Shown: positions 1 to 7,066, counted from the first letter of the stretch. The stretch is DNA of 9,242 bases from an uncultured Acidimicrobiaceae bacterium (GCA_913054115.1 CAJXIS010000064.1:1-9242), one strand, 5' to 3'. Made by a program: numbers and translations. Notes: generated by a model from the letters alone, not told the origin.

Positions 1-1
1 A

Positions 2-1642
2 CAGGATGCCGACGCCCTCAAGCGCCTCGCTGCCCACACGGACGCCGTGCTTCGGACCGTCGACGAGATCTACCCGCACCTCCGCTCGATCCCGGATCGA
101 CGGGGCGCATGGCGAAAGGCCCGCACCTCCTATCGCCGCCGCATCACCCAGCGATCAGACCTCGAGCTGGCCGAGACCTTCTTCAACTCGGTCACGCGTC
201 GTATCTTCACGACGATCGGCGTCGACAACGACGTCGAGTTGCGCTGGTTCGGCGCCTCCACCCTGCCACGGGGCATGGGACGGTCCGAGATGTTCCAGAC
301 CTGGACCCGCACCCAGGACTCGGCCGCCATGGTGCACTCGATCCTCGAGTCGTTCGACTTCCAGGTGCCATGGTCCGACCTCGACGGTGACGCCCGCCGG
401 GTCGCAGCCCGCATCGATGCGTTCCTGCTCGACTCCTGGGACGCCCTCGACGTCGACGGCATCGACATGCTCGGCACGGTCTTCTACCGGAACAAGGGCG
501 CCTACCTCGTCGGACGGCTCCGGCACCTCAATCGGGTGACGCCCATCGTCTTTCCGATCGTCCACGGCGACGACGGAATACAGGTCGACACGGTCCTGCT
601 GACCGAGTCGCAGGCCAGTCGGCTCTTCAGCTTCACCCGTTCGTATTTCTTCGTCGAGGCGCCCAAGCCCGCCGAACTGGTCGGCTTCTGCAAGTCGATG
701 CTTCCCATGAAGTCGATCTCCGAGCTCTACACGTCGGTCGGGTTCAACCAGCACGGCAAGACCACCCTCTACCGCTCCCTGTACCGCCACATGCAGAACT
801 CCCACGACAAGATCGTGCGGGCACGCGGCACACCCGGCATGGTCATGTCGGTGTTCACGCTGGTTTCGTTCAACGTGGTCTTCAAGATCATCAAGGACCG
901 CTTCGACCCACCCAAAAACACCACCCCCCAGGCGGTACGCGGCCGCTACCGCCTCGTCGCCCAGCACGACCGCGTGGGCCGCATGGTCGACGCCCACGAG
1001 TTCGAGAACCTCTCCTTCGACCGCGACCGCTTCGACCCCGACCTGCTCGACGAGCTCCTGACCGAAGCATCGCTCACGGTCCGCGTCGAGGGCGACCAGG
1101 TCGTCTTCTCGCACGTGTACACGGAACGGCAGGTGTACCCGCTCAACCTGTACCTCCGGGAGATGTCCGCCGACCGGGCCGAGGCAGCCGCCCTCGACTG
1201 GGGCTGGGCCATCAAGGACCTGGCGGCCGCCAACATCTGGCCGGGCGACCTGTTCACGAAGAACTTCGGCGTCACCCGCCACGGCAGCGTCGTCTTCTAC
1301 GACTACGACGAGATCACGCTCCTCGACGCCTGTCGATTCCGACGCATCCCGCAGTCCGACGACCACGAGCACGAGATGCGGGCCACACCGTGGTTCGCCG
1401 TCGAGCCCGGCGACGTCTTCCCCGAGCAGTTCCCGACGTTCATGGCCTTCCCCACCGATGTGCCACACGAGATCTGGAACCGGTTCCAGACCGTGCACGG
1501 CGACCTGTTCACCGCCGACTTCTGGATCGACGTGCAGCACCGGCTCGCCAACCAGGACATCCCCGAGTTCTACCCGTACCCCGACCGACTCCGATTTCGC
1601 CGCGGCGACCCGACGCTGCCAAAGATAGGGTCGGCGCAATGA
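2..1642 (+). CDS. aceK: Isocitrate dehydrogenase kinase/phosphatase AceK (5' end cut off by window)
   Basis: AceK phosphorylates and dephosphorylates isocitrate dehydrogenase, setting the split between the TCA cycle and the glyoxylate shunt. The frame is open from base 2. Compared from memory with E. coli AceK (578 aa), the in-window GTG at 47 corresponds to about residue 57, so roughly 40 residues lie upstream of the window and 47 is not the true start. Counting from the GTG at 47, I see the family block LAETFFNSV (41-49), FYRNKGAYLVGRL, and the nucleotide-loop region ARGTPGM (259-265; APGIRGM in E. coli). Lys280 is equivalent to Lys336, and Asp315 in GRMVD to the phosphatase-linked Asp371. 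PGD Asp401, KNFG Asn406 and YDYDEI Asp419 match Asp457, Asn462 and Asp475. All key residues are kept, so the enzyme looks functional. Neither icd nor aceA/aceB is in view. The stop TGA overlaps an ATG in another frame. Confidence 0.95.
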   Translation, partial: QDADALKRLAAHTDAVLRTVDEIYPHLRSIPDRRGAWRKARTSYRRRITQRSDLELAETFFNSVTRRIFTTIGVDNDVELRWFGASTLPRGMGRSEMFQTWTRTQDSAAMVHSILESFDFQVPWSDLDGDARRVAARIDAFLLDSWDALDVDGIDMLGTVFYRNKGAYLVGRLRHLNRVTPIVFPIVHGDDGIQVDTVLLTESQASRLFSFTRSYFFVEAPKPAELVGFCKSMLPMKSISELYTSVGFNQHGKTTLYRSLYRHMQNSHDKIVRARGTPGMVMSVFTLVSFNVVFKIIKDRFDPPKNTTPQAVRGRYRLVAQHDRVGRMVDAHEFENLSFDRDRFDPDLLDELLTEASLTVRVEGDQVVFSHVYTERQVYPLNLYLREMSADRAEAAALDWGWAIKDLAAANIWPGDLFTKNFGVTRHGSVVFYDYDEITLLDACRFRRIPQSDDHEHEMRATPWFAVEPGDVFPEQFPTFMAFPTDVPHEIWNRFQTVHGDLFTADFWIDVQHRLANQDIPEFYPYPDRLRFRRGDPTLPKIGSAQ

Positions 1643-1683
1643 GGACGCTCATCCCTGTCGAACAGGATCCGGTGGCCACGTGA
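1639..1683 (+). CDS. Possible 14-codon leader peptide linking aceK and rpe
   Basis: A short frame, MRTLIPVEQDPVAT, begins at an ATG whose last two bases are the first two of the aceK TGA (ATGA overlap). It ends in a TGA overlapping the GTG start of rpe (GTGA overlap). A TAGGGT box at 1626-1631 lies 7 nt before the ATG, the same spacing as the apparent leaderless starts of clpP and mec. The arrangement would allow translational coupling from aceK to rpe, or a leaderless entry point for rpe. The peptide has no recognisable family. A frame this short can arise by chance, so this is a candidate only. Confidence 0.3.
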   Translation: MRTLIPVEQDPVAT

Positions 1684-2351
1684 CCCGTCCTGTCCACATC
1701 GCACCGTCGGTTCTTCCTGCCGACTTCTCTCGACTCGGCGAGGCATGTGTCGCCCTCGAGGATGCCGGCGTCGACCGGATCCACTGGGACGTCATGGACG
1801 GCGTGTTCGTCCCCAACCTGACCTTCGGCCCCGATGTCATCGCCTCGATCCGGCCCCACGTGTCCGTTCCCTTCGAGGCCCACCTGATGGTCGTCGAACC
1901 CGACCACCTCCTCCACCGCTACGTCGAGGCCGGCTGCCAGACCGTCATCGTGCATGCCGAGGCCTGCACCCACCTGCACCGCACGCTGGCCCTCATCGCC
2001 GACCTCGGGGCCACCCCGGGCGTGTCACTCAACCCGCATACTCCCGCCGACGTGATCTCCCACGTCCTCGACCTGCTGGGCCATGTGCTCGTCATGACCG
2101 TCAACCCGGGATTCGGCGGCCAGGCCTACATCTCGACGATGGAATCCAAGGTCGCCGAGGTCGCCGCCATGATCGACGGCCACGACATCGACCTGGAGGT
2201 CGACGGCGGCATCGGTCCCTCGACCGTCGACGGTCCATCCGCAGTCGGAGCCAACGTGTTCGTGTCGGGAAGCGCCCTGTACCGGGATCCGGAGGGCCTC
2301 ACCCACGCCGTCGCCGACCTCCGACAACGTGCCGAGGCCGCACGCTCCTGA
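1680..2351 (+). CDS. rpe: Ribulose-phosphate 3-epimerase
   Basis: This enzyme interconverts D-ribulose 5-phosphate and D-xylulose 5-phosphate in the pentose phosphate pathway and Calvin-type cycles; it is a cytoplasmic metal-dependent TIM-barrel protein. The product is 223 aa, a normal length. The N-terminal IAPSVLPADF block (7-16) is followed by HWDVMDG with His35 and catalytic Asp37. VPNLTFGP comes next, then His68 in HLMV. The phosphate-binding loop VNPGFGGQ is at 141-148, and the second catalytic acid is Asp175 in EVDGGI. The metal and acid/base residues are all present. The start is a GTG at 1680, just before the conserved strand. AGGA at 1664-1667 is a little far for a ribosome binding site (12 nt), and GGTGG at 1671-1675 is close (4 nt). 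Only 37 bp separate it from the aceK stop, so the two are probably co-transcribed. Confidence 0.97.
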   Translation: MTRPVHIAPSVLPADFSRLGEACVALEDAGVDRIHWDVMDGVFVPNLTFGPDVIASIRPHVSVPFEAHLMVVEPDHLLHRYVEAGCQTVIVHAEACTHLHRTLALIADLGATPGVSLNPHTPADVISHVLDLLGHVLVMTVNPGFGGQAYISTMESKVAEVAAMIDGHDIDLEVDGGIGPSTVDGPSAVGANVFVSGSALYRDPEGLTHAVADLRQRAEAARS

Positions 2352-2423
2352 GCGTCCGGCACGCCAACCCGCCCGGGATTCCACTGCTGCACGATGCGCC
2401 GCCCGGCCGTCACAGGCCGCCGC

Positions 2424-2429
2424 TACCCT
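2424..2429 (+). promoter_or_regulatory. Putative -10 box (TACCCT) for leaderless clpP
   Basis: TACCCT fits the actinobacterial TANNNT -10 consensus and ends 7 nt before the clpP ATG, so transcription would begin at or next to the start codon. No purine-rich ribosome binding site lies upstream of this ATG (the bases are CCCCCGC), which also favours a leaderless message. No good -35 is visible. Confidence 0.45.
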
Positions 2430-2436
2430 CCCCCGC

Positions 2437-3057
2437 ATGACCGAACTGCACGTGCCCGCACTCACTGCCGATCCCCTGGCCGCCTCGGATCTCGAAGGTG
2501 GCACCTCGGGCCGCTTCGACGTCTTCGACCGCCTTCTCAAGAACCGCGTCGTGTTCCTCGGCACCGAAGTCAGCGACGACGTCGCCAACGAGCTCATCGC
2601 CCAGATGCTGTTCCTCGAGGCACAGGACGCCGAGAAGCCGATCTGGCTCTACATCAACTCACCCGGTGGATCGGTCACGGCGGGCATGGCGATCTACGAC
2701 ACCATGCAGTTCGTCGGACCCGAGGTCGGCACCATCTGCATGGGCCTCGGTGCCTCGATGGCGCAGTTCCTGCTCTGCGCCGGCGCCCCCGGCAAGCGCT
2801 ACGCCCTCCCGCACGCACGGGTGATGATGCACCAGCCGCTCGGCGGCGTACGTGGCGACGCCTCGATGATCGCCATCCAGGCCGAGCAGATGGCGTACAC
2901 CAAGAAACTCCTCCAGGAACGCATCGCCGACCACACCGGCCAGTCCTTCGAGACCGTCGAGGCCGATAGCGACCGTGACCGCTGGTTCACCGCCGAACAA
3001 GCCCGCGAGTACGGCATCATCGACCAGGTGATCGTCCGTCGCGGTGAGATGCGCTGA
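2437..3057 (+). CDS. clpP: ATP-dependent Clp protease proteolytic subunit ClpP
   Basis: ClpP forms the tetradecameric serine-protease chamber that works with ClpX/ClpC unfoldases in the cytoplasm. From the ATG at 2437 it is 206 aa, the usual length. FDRLLKNRVVFLG (30-42) opens the fold and NSPGGSVTAG is at 74-83. The catalytic triad is Ser107 in GLGASMAQ, His132 in MMHQPLGG and Asp181 in DRDRWF. The spacings (25 and 49) equal those of E. coli Ser97-His122-Asp171. The first 20 residues may hold a short processed propeptide. The same frame stays open to 2329, but the upstream residues are not ClpP-like and no start there makes sense. This is a single clpP with no second copy or clpX next to it, so a partner ClpP elsewhere (actinobacteria often have two) cannot be judged here. 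Confidence 0.97.
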   Translation: MTELHVPALTADPLAASDLEGGTSGRFDVFDRLLKNRVVFLGTEVSDDVANELIAQMLFLEAQDAEKPIWLYINSPGGSVTAGMAIYDTMQFVGPEVGTICMGLGASMAQFLLCAGAPGKRYALPHARVMMHQPLGGVRGDASMIAIQAEQMAYTKKLLQERIADHTGQSFETVEADSDRDRWFTAEQAREYGIIDQVIVRRGEMR

Positions 3058-3080
3058 CCCGGCCGGGAGCACCGTTCTCC

Positions 3081-3086
3081 TAGGCT
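3081..3086 (+). promoter_or_regulatory. Putative -10 box (TAGGCT) for tRNA-Leu
   Basis: TAGGCT matches TANNNT and ends 8 nt before the first base of the tRNA, so the primary transcript would carry a 5' leader of only a base or two. The preceding 23 bp back to the clpP stop contain no hairpin with a T-run, so read-through from clpP is also possible. No convincing -35 is seen. Confidence 0.4.
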
Positions 3087-3094
3087 GCACCGCT

Positions 3095-3176
3095 GCGGAC
3101 GTGGCGCAACTGGTAGACGCACCGGCTTTAGGAGCCGGCGCCGCAAGGCATGGGGGTTCGAGTCCCCCCGTCCGCA
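3095..3176 (+). tRNA. tRNA-Leu (anticodon UAG)
   Basis: A complete class II tRNA of 82 nt. The acceptor stem GCGGACG (3095-3101) pairs with CGTCCGC (3169-3175), and A3176 is the discriminator expected for leucine. The anticodon arm is CCGGC-TTTAGGA-GCCGG, giving anticodon TAG with G at position 37; it reads CUA (and by wobble other CUN) codons. The long variable arm includes GCC-GCAA-GGC, typical of Leu/Ser/Tyr tRNAs. The T arm is GGGGG-TTCGAGT-CCCCC. CCA is not encoded; the bases after the discriminator are CGTG, and that GTG is the candidate start of the next gene. Confidence 0.97.
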
Positions 3177-3177
3177 C

Positions 3178-5673
3178 GTGAGCGACACGCATATGACCGA
3201 TGATGCCCCTGATCACGAACCTGATCCCAGACCTGATCGCGGTTCCGGCGACACTGACCTGACCCGCCTGGTGGACGCCAGCCCCACGGGGATGGCCCTG
3301 CTCGATGCCGAACTCGGACTTCGCCACGTCAACGGACGCTGGACCGAGTTCACCGGCCAGTCGATAGACGCTGCGCTTGACAACGGCTGGCTCGACGCCA
3401 TCGACGCAGACGGCCGCAGCGACTTCGTCAGCGCCGCGCTCCAGGGGCTCGCCGAGGGCCGCGGTGTCCGGGGCCGACTCCGCCTCGTCACCTCGAACGA
3501 CGACGTGCGATGGATCGACCTGTCGATGACACCCCTCGGCAACTCCTCGGGCGGGGCCCTCCTCACCTTCGACGACATCACCGATGAACTCGACGAGGCC
3601 CGACGCGCCCACGAACTGACCCGCGTGCTCGAGGCCAGCCCGGACCTCGTCGCCGTACTCGACTCCCTCGGACGAACCGTGGTCTGGGCCAACGACGCCT
3701 TCCAGCGCTTCCTTCCCGACGAACGGGTGGCCGGCTCCCGACTGCTGGCGCACCTCGACGGCTGGTCGCAGGCCCGCTATGCGGCCACCGCCCTGCCTGC
3801 GGTCCGTTCCGGCGGAACCTGGCGGGGCGAACTCCGCCTCACCATGGGCCAGGAAGACGACAGCGCCACGCTGCCCGTCTCCGCCGTCCTGGTCGCCCAC
3901 CGGGATGCCGAGGAGCGGATCGAGGCGATCTCGCTCGTGGCCCGCGACCTCAGCGACCTCTACGCCGCCCGGCAACGGGTCGAGGCCACCGAGGTCCGGC
4001 TGGCCGCCCTCGTCGAGCACGCATCGGACCTCGTCTGCGTCGTCGGCTCCGACGGACGGATCGTGTACGCCAGTCCCGCCATCGACCGCGTCCTCGGCCT
4101 CGAGCCACTCTCCCTCGAAGGGGTACCCATCGCCGACCTCGTCCACCCCGAGGACCTGGACCGGCTCATCGAACAGGTCCCATCCGTCATCGCGACACCT
4201 GGCATATCCCCGGCGTTCGACGCCCGGGTGGCCCACACCGACGGCGGATGGCGGCACATGGAGATCGTCGCCACGAACCTCCTCGAGAACCAGGCGGTCG
4301 AGGGCATCGTCGTGAACGCACGAGACGTCACCGAACGGGTCGAGGTCGTGGCCCAACTCGAGGAGCGCGCCTTCCACGACGACCTGACCGGCCTACCGAA
4401 CCGTGCGCTGCTCCTCGAGCGCCTGCAGGATGCGCTCCACCGGGCGTCCCGACACCAGTTGTCCGTCGGCGTGCTGTTCCTCGACCTCGATCGCTTCAAG
4501 GTGGTCAACGATTCACTCGGCCACGGTTCGGGCGACGACCTGCTCGAAGAGGTCGCACGCCGCCTCCTCCGGACGGTTCGCCCGGGCGACACGGTGGCAC
4601 GGCTCGGCGGCGACGAGTTCGTCGTCGTCATCGGCGACATGATCCGTCACACGGACGCCCTGGCCGCCGCCGAACGCATCCGTCGCGCCCTGTCGCGGCC
4701 GGTCAACCTCGGCACCGAGTCGACCGTGGTCTCGACGAGCATCGGCATCGCCATCGCCCATGGTGAGGAGTCTCCCGGCGACCTGCTCCGCGACGCCGAC
4801 ATCGCCATGTACCGGGCCAAGGAGCAGGGTCGCGACCGGGCCGAGCTGTTCGACGACAACCTGCGCGAGCAGGCCGTCCTACGACACTCCGTCGAACAGG
4901 AGCTCCGACTGGCCATCGACGCCAACCGGATCGAGGTGTACTTCCAACCGATCGTGAGGATCGCCGACGGAGCCATCGACGGCGCCGAGGCCCTGGCCCG
5001 TGTCCGGTCGGAGCGCGGCGAGCTGCTCCTCCCCGACCAGTTCATCGACATCGCCGAGGACAGCGGGGTCATCGCCGAACTCGGCAGCCGGGTGCTCGTG
5101 CTGGCGCTCGACCGCCTTGCCGCATGGGGCCGGCAGACCGACGAGCGCCTCACGATGGCGGTCAACGTGTCGGCCCGCCAACTGGCGGACGCCGCATTCC
5201 CCGCAACGGTGGCCGACGCGCTCGCCGGCAGTGGACTCGACCCGGCACGGGTCGCGCTCGAGTTCACCGAGAGCGCCCTCATCGCCGAGAACCCGATCAC
5301 CGAGCGGGTCCTCGACGAGCTCACCGGCCTGGGGGTGCGCATCGGCCTCGACGACTTCGGCACGGGGTTCTCGTCGCTCGCCTACCTGAAGCGCTTCCCC
5401 ATCGACTTCCTCAAGATCGACCGCTCTTTCGTCGCCGGCCTCGGGAGCAACGACGGCGACACGGCGATCGTCACCGGCATCATCGCCCTTGCCCACAGCA
5501 TGGACCTCCAGGTCGTCGCCGAGGGGGTCGAGACCGAGGAGCAGTTGGACCGGCTGCGTCACCTGCGCTGTGACCTGGCGCAGGGCTACCACTTCTCCGA
5601 GCCGGTGACCGACGCCGAGTTCGACAGGTTCCTGGGCCGCACCTGGACTCCGAGCGGCGTGTCGCCCAACTAG
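3178..5673 (+). CDS. Soluble PAS-PAS-PAS-GGDEF-EAL c-di-GMP signalling protein
   Basis: A predicted dual-domain cyclic-di-GMP enzyme of 831 aa with no membrane segment or signal peptide, hence cytoplasmic. Three PAS-like sensor regions lie at roughly 28-138, 146-262 and 272-388. The GGDEF domain (about 395-555) has an intact GGDEF at 477-481, metal-ligand Asp436 in FLDLDRF, and an allosteric I-site R468-P-G-D471 five residues upstream. The EAL domain (about 565-820) keeps EAL 604-606, Asn663, Glu695, Asp725-Asp726, Lys746, Glu782 and Gln802. Both synthesis and hydrolysis therefore look possible. The PAS ligand cannot be told from sequence. The start is either GTG 3178 or the in-frame ATG 3193, which has only a weak GTGAG upstream. 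The GTG lies one base after the tRNA end, so the mRNA may be released by tRNA 3' processing. Residues 11-22 are a PD-rich repeat. Confidence 0.95.
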   Translation: MSDTHMTDDAPDHEPDPRPDRGSGDTDLTRLVDASPTGMALLDAELGLRHVNGRWTEFTGQSIDAALDNGWLDAIDADGRSDFVSAALQGLAEGRGVRGRLRLVTSNDDVRWIDLSMTPLGNSSGGALLTFDDITDELDEARRAHELTRVLEASPDLVAVLDSLGRTVVWANDAFQRFLPDERVAGSRLLAHLDGWSQARYAATALPAVRSGGTWRGELRLTMGQEDDSATLPVSAVLVAHRDAEERIEAISLVARDLSDLYAARQRVEATEVRLAALVEHASDLVCVVGSDGRIVYASPAIDRVLGLEPLSLEGVPIADLVHPEDLDRLIEQVPSVIATPGISPAFDARVAHTDGGWRHMEIVATNLLENQAVEGIVVNARDVTERVEVVAQLEERAFHDDLTGLPNRALLLERLQDALHRASRHQLSVGVLFLDLDRFKVVNDSLGHGSGDDLLEEVARRLLRTVRPGDTVARLGGDEFVVVIGDMIRHTDALAAAERIRRALSRPVNLGTESTVVSTSIGIAIAHGEESPGDLLRDADIAMYRAKEQGRDRAELFDDNLREQAVLRHSVEQELRLAIDANRIEVYFQPIVRIADGAIDGAEALARVRSERGELLLPDQFIDIAEDSGVIAELGSRVLVLALDRLAAWGRQTDERLTMAVNVSARQLADAAFPATVADALAGSGLDPARVALEFTESALIAENPITERVLDELTGLGVRIGLDDFGTGFSSLAYLKRFPIDFLKIDRSFVAGLGSNDGDTAIVTGIIALAHSMDLQVVAEGVETEEQLDRLRHLRCDLAQGYHFSEPVTDAEFDRFLGRTWTPSGVSPN
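3208..3243 (+). repeat. Three 12-bp in-frame tandem repeats in the GGDEF-EAL N terminus
   Basis: CCTGATC occurs at 3208, 3220 and 3232, exactly 12 bp apart and in frame. It encodes the tetrapeptides PDHE, PDPR and PDRG in the disordered N-terminal segment before the first PAS domain. The T-ending CCT and the GAT codons are unlike the G/C-ending codons around them, which suggests recent duplication. Confidence 0.6.
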
Positions 5674-5688
5674 GGGCGGGTCACGCAG

Positions 5689-6279
5689 CTACAGGTGCCC
5701 AACCAGTTTCCGCGCGAGAGTCCGGAAGGCCCTGCCACGATGCGACAGGGCGTGCTTCTCGTCGCCCATCTCGGCGAACGTGCGGCCGTCGCCCTCCACC
5801 GGGACGAACAGGGGGTCGTAGCCGAAGCCGCCGTCTCCCCGGGCCCTGTCGACGATCCATCCCTCCACGGTGCCGGTGGCGAACACCTCGGACCCATCGG
5901 GGCGATGGACCAGGGCGACCGTGCGGAAGCGGGCCGTCCGGCGCCCCGGGGCAACCCCGTCCATTGCGGCCAGCAACTTCTCGACGTTGTCTGCGTAGGT
6001 GGCGTCCTCGCCGGCGAACCGGGCGGAGTGCACACCGGGTGCACCACCGAGGGCGTCGACCTCGAGGCCGGTGTCGTCCGCCACCGATGCCGACCCACTC
6101 GCCCCACAGGCCGCAACGGCCTTCAGGCGGGCATTGTCGAGCAGGGTGTCGCCGTCCTCGACCACCTCGTCAAGGTCGACCGGTCGGGGCATCAGGTCGA
6201 AGGCGTCTCCCAGAACCAGGGCCATCTCGGCCAACTTGTCCGGGTTGGCGGTGGCCGCCACCAGGCGGACGGGCGTCAT
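5689..6279 (-). CDS. rdgB: XTP/dITP pyrophosphatase (RdgB/HAM1 family)
   Basis: This enzyme removes non-canonical purine nucleotides (ITP, dITP, XTP) by hydrolysing them to the monophosphate and pyrophosphate, keeping them out of DNA and RNA. The product is 196 aa, matching E. coli RdgB (197). The family signatures appear in order: ATANPDKLAE (9-18, the TxNxxK substrate motif), VADDTGLEVDALGGAPG (66-82) with catalytic Asp69, SARFAGEDAT, GGFGYDPLF (150-158) and KHALSHRGRA (175-184). The ATG at 6279 lies 8 bp after the rph stop. A GGTGAGG sequence inside the rph 3' end is a rather distant ribosome binding site (14 nt), so coupling to rph translation is likely. It is the last gene of the leftward operon and converges on the GGDEF-EAL gene with 15 bp between stops. 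Confidence 0.96.
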   Translation of the reverse strand: MTPVRLVAATANPDKLAEMALVLGDAFDLMPRPVDLDEVVEDGDTLLDNARLKAVAACGASGSASVADDTGLEVDALGGAPGVHSARFAGEDATYADNVEKLLAAMDGVAPGRRTARFRTVALVHRPDGSEVFATGTVEGWIVDRARGDGGFGYDPLFVPVEGDGRTFAEMGDEKHALSHRGRAFRTLARKLVGHL

Positions 6280-6287
6280 GCGGCGGG

Positions 6288-7007
6288 TCAGGCCCTCACC
6301 GGCGGCGGGTCGGCGAGCAGCGTCCGCTGGACCTCGGCGATCTCGGCGATGCCGCCTGCAGCGAGGTCGACGAGCGCATCGAGTTGGGCACGGTCGAATG
6401 CCTCGCCCTCGGCGGTGCCCTGCACCTCGACGAACCGGCCGGACCCGGTCATGACCACGTTGAAGTCGACATCCGCCGTCGAGTCCTCGATGTAGGGGAG
6501 ATCGAGCCGGGCCTCGCCTTCGACGATGCCGACCGAGATGGCGGCCAGCTGGTCGGTGAGCGGGTTGGCGGCCAGACCGCCGGCGATCACCAACCGCTCG
6601 AGGGCGTCGTGCAATGCGATGAAGCCGCCGCAGATGGAGGCGGTGCGTGTGCCACCGTCGGCCTGTATGACATCGCAGTCGACGGTGACCTCCCGCTCCC
6701 CCAGCGCCTCGAGGTCGCAGACGGCCCGCAGCGATCGGGCGATGAGCCGCTGGATCTCCTGGCTGCGACCCGAGACCCGCCTACGGATCCGCTCGCCGCT
6801 GGATCCCGGCAACATCGAGTACTCGGCCGTGACCCAGCCCTTGCCGGTGCCCATCAGCCAGCGCGGCACACCGTCGCCGATCGAGGCGGTACACAGGACC
6901 CGGGTCCGCCCGAACGACACCAGGCAGGAGCCGTCGGCGGCGTCGGTGAAGTCGCGTTCGAATGAGATGGCGCGCAGTTCGTCGTTTCGGCGTCCGTCGG
7001 GTCGCAT
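6288..7007 (-). CDS. rph: Ribonuclease PH (3'-5' phosphorolytic exoribonuclease)
   Basis: RNase PH trims the 3' ends of tRNA precursors using phosphate and acts in rRNA turnover; it works as a cytoplasmic hexamer. From the ATG at 7007 the product is 239 aa, the family's usual size. The N-terminal MRPDGRRNDELR is typical. Arg87 in QEIQRLIARSLRA matches the phosphate-binding Arg86 of B. subtilis. GGTRTAS (118-124), with Arg121, is the second phosphate site. The metal-binding region is DVDFNVVMTG (179-188). The frame stays open upstream to 7289, but those residues overlap cysM and are not RNase PH-like. A good ribosome binding site, GAGGAA (7021-7016), is 8 nt from the ATG and decides the start. 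The pairing rph-rdgB is widespread in bacteria. Confidence 0.97.
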   Translation of the reverse strand: MRPDGRRNDELRAISFERDFTDAADGSCLVSFGRTRVLCTASIGDGVPRWLMGTGKGWVTAEYSMLPGSSGERIRRRVSGRSQEIQRLIARSLRAVCDLEALGEREVTVDCDVIQADGGTRTASICGGFIALHDALERLVIAGGLAANPLTDQLAAISVGIVEGEARLDLPYIEDSTADVDFNVVMTGSGRFVEVQGTAEGEAFDRAQLDALVDLAAGGIAEIAEVQRTLLADPPPVRA

Positions 7008-7015
7008 CAGGATCG

Positions 7016-7021
7016 TTCCTC
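7016..7021 (-). promoter_or_regulatory. Ribosome binding site of rph
   Basis: GAGGAA on the minus strand, 8 nt before ATG 7007. It is the best Shine-Dalgarno sequence in the window. It fixes the rph start and shows that rph is translated from a leadered, internal position in the operon, unlike clpP, mec and smpB. Confidence 0.7.
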
Positions 7022-7030
7022 GAGGTGGTT

Positions 7031-7057
7031 CGGGTGTTCGTCGGGTGTTCGTCGGGT
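7031..7057 (-). repeat. 11-bp tandem repeat between cysM and rph
   Basis: CGGGTGTTCGT (plus-strand reading) occurs at 7031-7041 and 7042-7052, followed by a partial third copy, CGGGT, at 7053-7057. It fills about half of the 59-bp spacer between the cysM stop and the rph start, upstream of the rph ribosome binding site. No hairpin with a T-run is seen, so it does not look like a terminator. Confidence 0.6.
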
Positions 7058-7066
7058 TGGCGCGAC

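Noticed and set aside
155..1639. Long open frame on the minus strand opposite aceK (about 494 codons)
   Set aside because: Exactly antisense to a clear aceK. It is Val/Glu/Gly/Asp-rich with no recognisable domain, the usual product of high-GC codon bias on the opposite strand.
2352..2436. Possible terminator after rpe (CGGCC-GTCACA-GGCCG)
   Set aside because: The stem is only 5 bp and no T-run follows; in such GC-rich DNA this is expected by chance.
3095..3200. tRNA 3' end as an integration (att) site
   Set aside because: No integrase, no phage or plasmid genes, and no repeated copy of the tRNA 3' end anywhere in the window.
2659..4377. Long open frame on the minus strand (about 572 codons)
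   Set aside because: Crosses clpP, the tRNA and the PAS region in antisense, and the translated residues show no family signature. It is a shadow of the real genes.
5964..6965. Plus-strand open frame opposite rdgB and rph
   Set aside because: Arg/Pro-rich translation, antisense to two well-recognised genes, and no start signal.
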